Shown: one piece after another, positions 42,394 to 42,664 of the stretch | Position numbering within the stretch: the first letter of the stretch is position 1 | How the letters are laid out: every line of letters starts with the position of its first letter | Assembly: GCA_947453825.1 (NCBI GenBank) | Contig: CANGHN010000017.1 | Span: 1 to 42,664 of the forward strand | Direction of reading: 5' to 3' | Length of the DNA stretch: 42,664 nucleotides | Origin: Betaproteobacteria bacterium | GTDB lineage: Bacteria > Pseudomonadota > Gammaproteobacteria > Burkholderiales > Burkholderiaceae | Position numbers and translations under genes: made by a program | The notes under the pieces: model-generated | Told to the model about the DNA's origin: nothing | Database searches by the model: none | Seen by the model: the letters and a program-made list of their open reading frames with translations, nothing else

Positions 42394-42664
42394 TGGTGGA
42401 GTCGGCGGGAATCGAACCCGCGTCCGCAAATCCTCCACAACAAGTTCTACATACTTAGTCATATCATTTAATTTAATCAGTTAGGCACAGATTGACACGT
42501 TCCTTGCTGACGATTCACTAAGTTTTCGTACTATTCCTCGTGACACGAAATAGTCTTATCTCTTGTATATGACCCTGATGTAGCTTGCGCTACCTGACCC
42601 AAGAGAGAATCAGTTCAGGGGCAACCGCAATTAAGCGGCTAGTGCGTAACGTTCGTCGTTAGCA
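42394..42664 (-). rRNA. ssrA: tmRNA (5' part outside window); RNA type is tmRNA, not ribosomal RNA
   Basis: The minus strand ends with a tRNA-like 3' half (GGACGCGGGTTCGATTCCC, then CCACCA at 42394). The T arm and CCA are as in tmRNA. The tag reading frame runs from 42663 down to the stop at 42631-42633 and gives ANDERYALAA, a standard betaproteobacterial tag that rescues stalled ribosomes. Tag and acceptor end are contiguous in the usual order, so this is a one-piece gene. The 5' half is cut off by the window edge. The type field is a mislabel of an RNA gene; read it as ncRNA/tmRNA. Confidence 0.9.

Noticed and set aside
1..42664. CRISPR array, insertion sequences, prophage, integrase or attachment sites
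   Set aside because: No regularly spaced repeats, transposase or integrase frames, or direct-repeat boundaries were seen on either strand.

Overview
The window looks like chromosomal DNA of a freshwater betaproteobacterium of the Burkholderiaceae, most probably Polynucleobacter. The reasons are moderate GC content, compact gene packing, five Bug/TctC-type binding proteins with no cognate permease genes beside them, a complete cbb3 oxidase locus, and a one-piece tmRNA with tag ANDERYALAA. The genus is an inference from overall style; no search was run. I see no insertion sequence, prophage, CRISPR array, rRNA or tRNA gene, and no gene-free stretch longer than 300 bases apart from the terminator and tmRNA at the right edge.

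Layout. (1) 1-5006: the C-terminal part of a TAXI-type TRAP receptor, two Bug receptors, a 2OG-Fe dioxygenase and a two-gene AtuA-type protein, an acid uptake and catabolism neighbourhood of unknown substrate. (2) 5093-15852: an MFS transporter, then the high-affinity cytochrome oxidase locus ccoI-ccoS, ccoN-ccoO-ccoQ-ccoP-ccoG-ccoH, an 86-codon membrane protein of unknown function, a convergent FNR-type oxygen sensor gene and a SafE/UreH-like membrane protein. A perfect TTGAT-N4-ATCAA site with a -10 box lies just upstream of ccoN, and the FNR protein has all four cluster cysteines and the E-xx-SR recognition helix, so the regulator and its likely target are in the same locus. (3) 15865-19930: SulP transporter, DUF2177 membrane protein, universal stress protein, M23 peptidase. 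(4) 20097-27275: an enolase-superfamily enzyme convergent with a TRAP operon (2-hydroxyacid dehydrogenase, DapA-like lyase, TAXI receptor, fused permease), and a divergent 3-hydroxyacyl-CoA dehydrogenase-like gene. Together they suggest uptake and breakdown of a hydroxy or sugar acid. (5) 27297-31994: MFS exporter, cytochrome b561, cytochrome c', site-2-like M50 protease, two very small genes, a DODA-type dioxygenase and CrcB. (6) 32015-37498: a minus-strand run Bug receptor, MmgE/PrpD, 2-hydroxyacid dehydrogenase, split chromate transporter, second Bug receptor. (7) 37590-42664: ABM monooxygenase, TrhO-like rhodanese, then Bug receptor, CMD protein, pirin, methyltransferase, a shared terminator and the tmRNA gene on the minus strand.

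I did not find a clearly undescribed defence or mobile system. The most unusual items are the shortened CcoH followed by an overlapping unknown membrane protein, the tiny Pro/Gly-rich basic gene at 30470, and the split chromate transporter placed between two Bug receptors in a catabolic operon.
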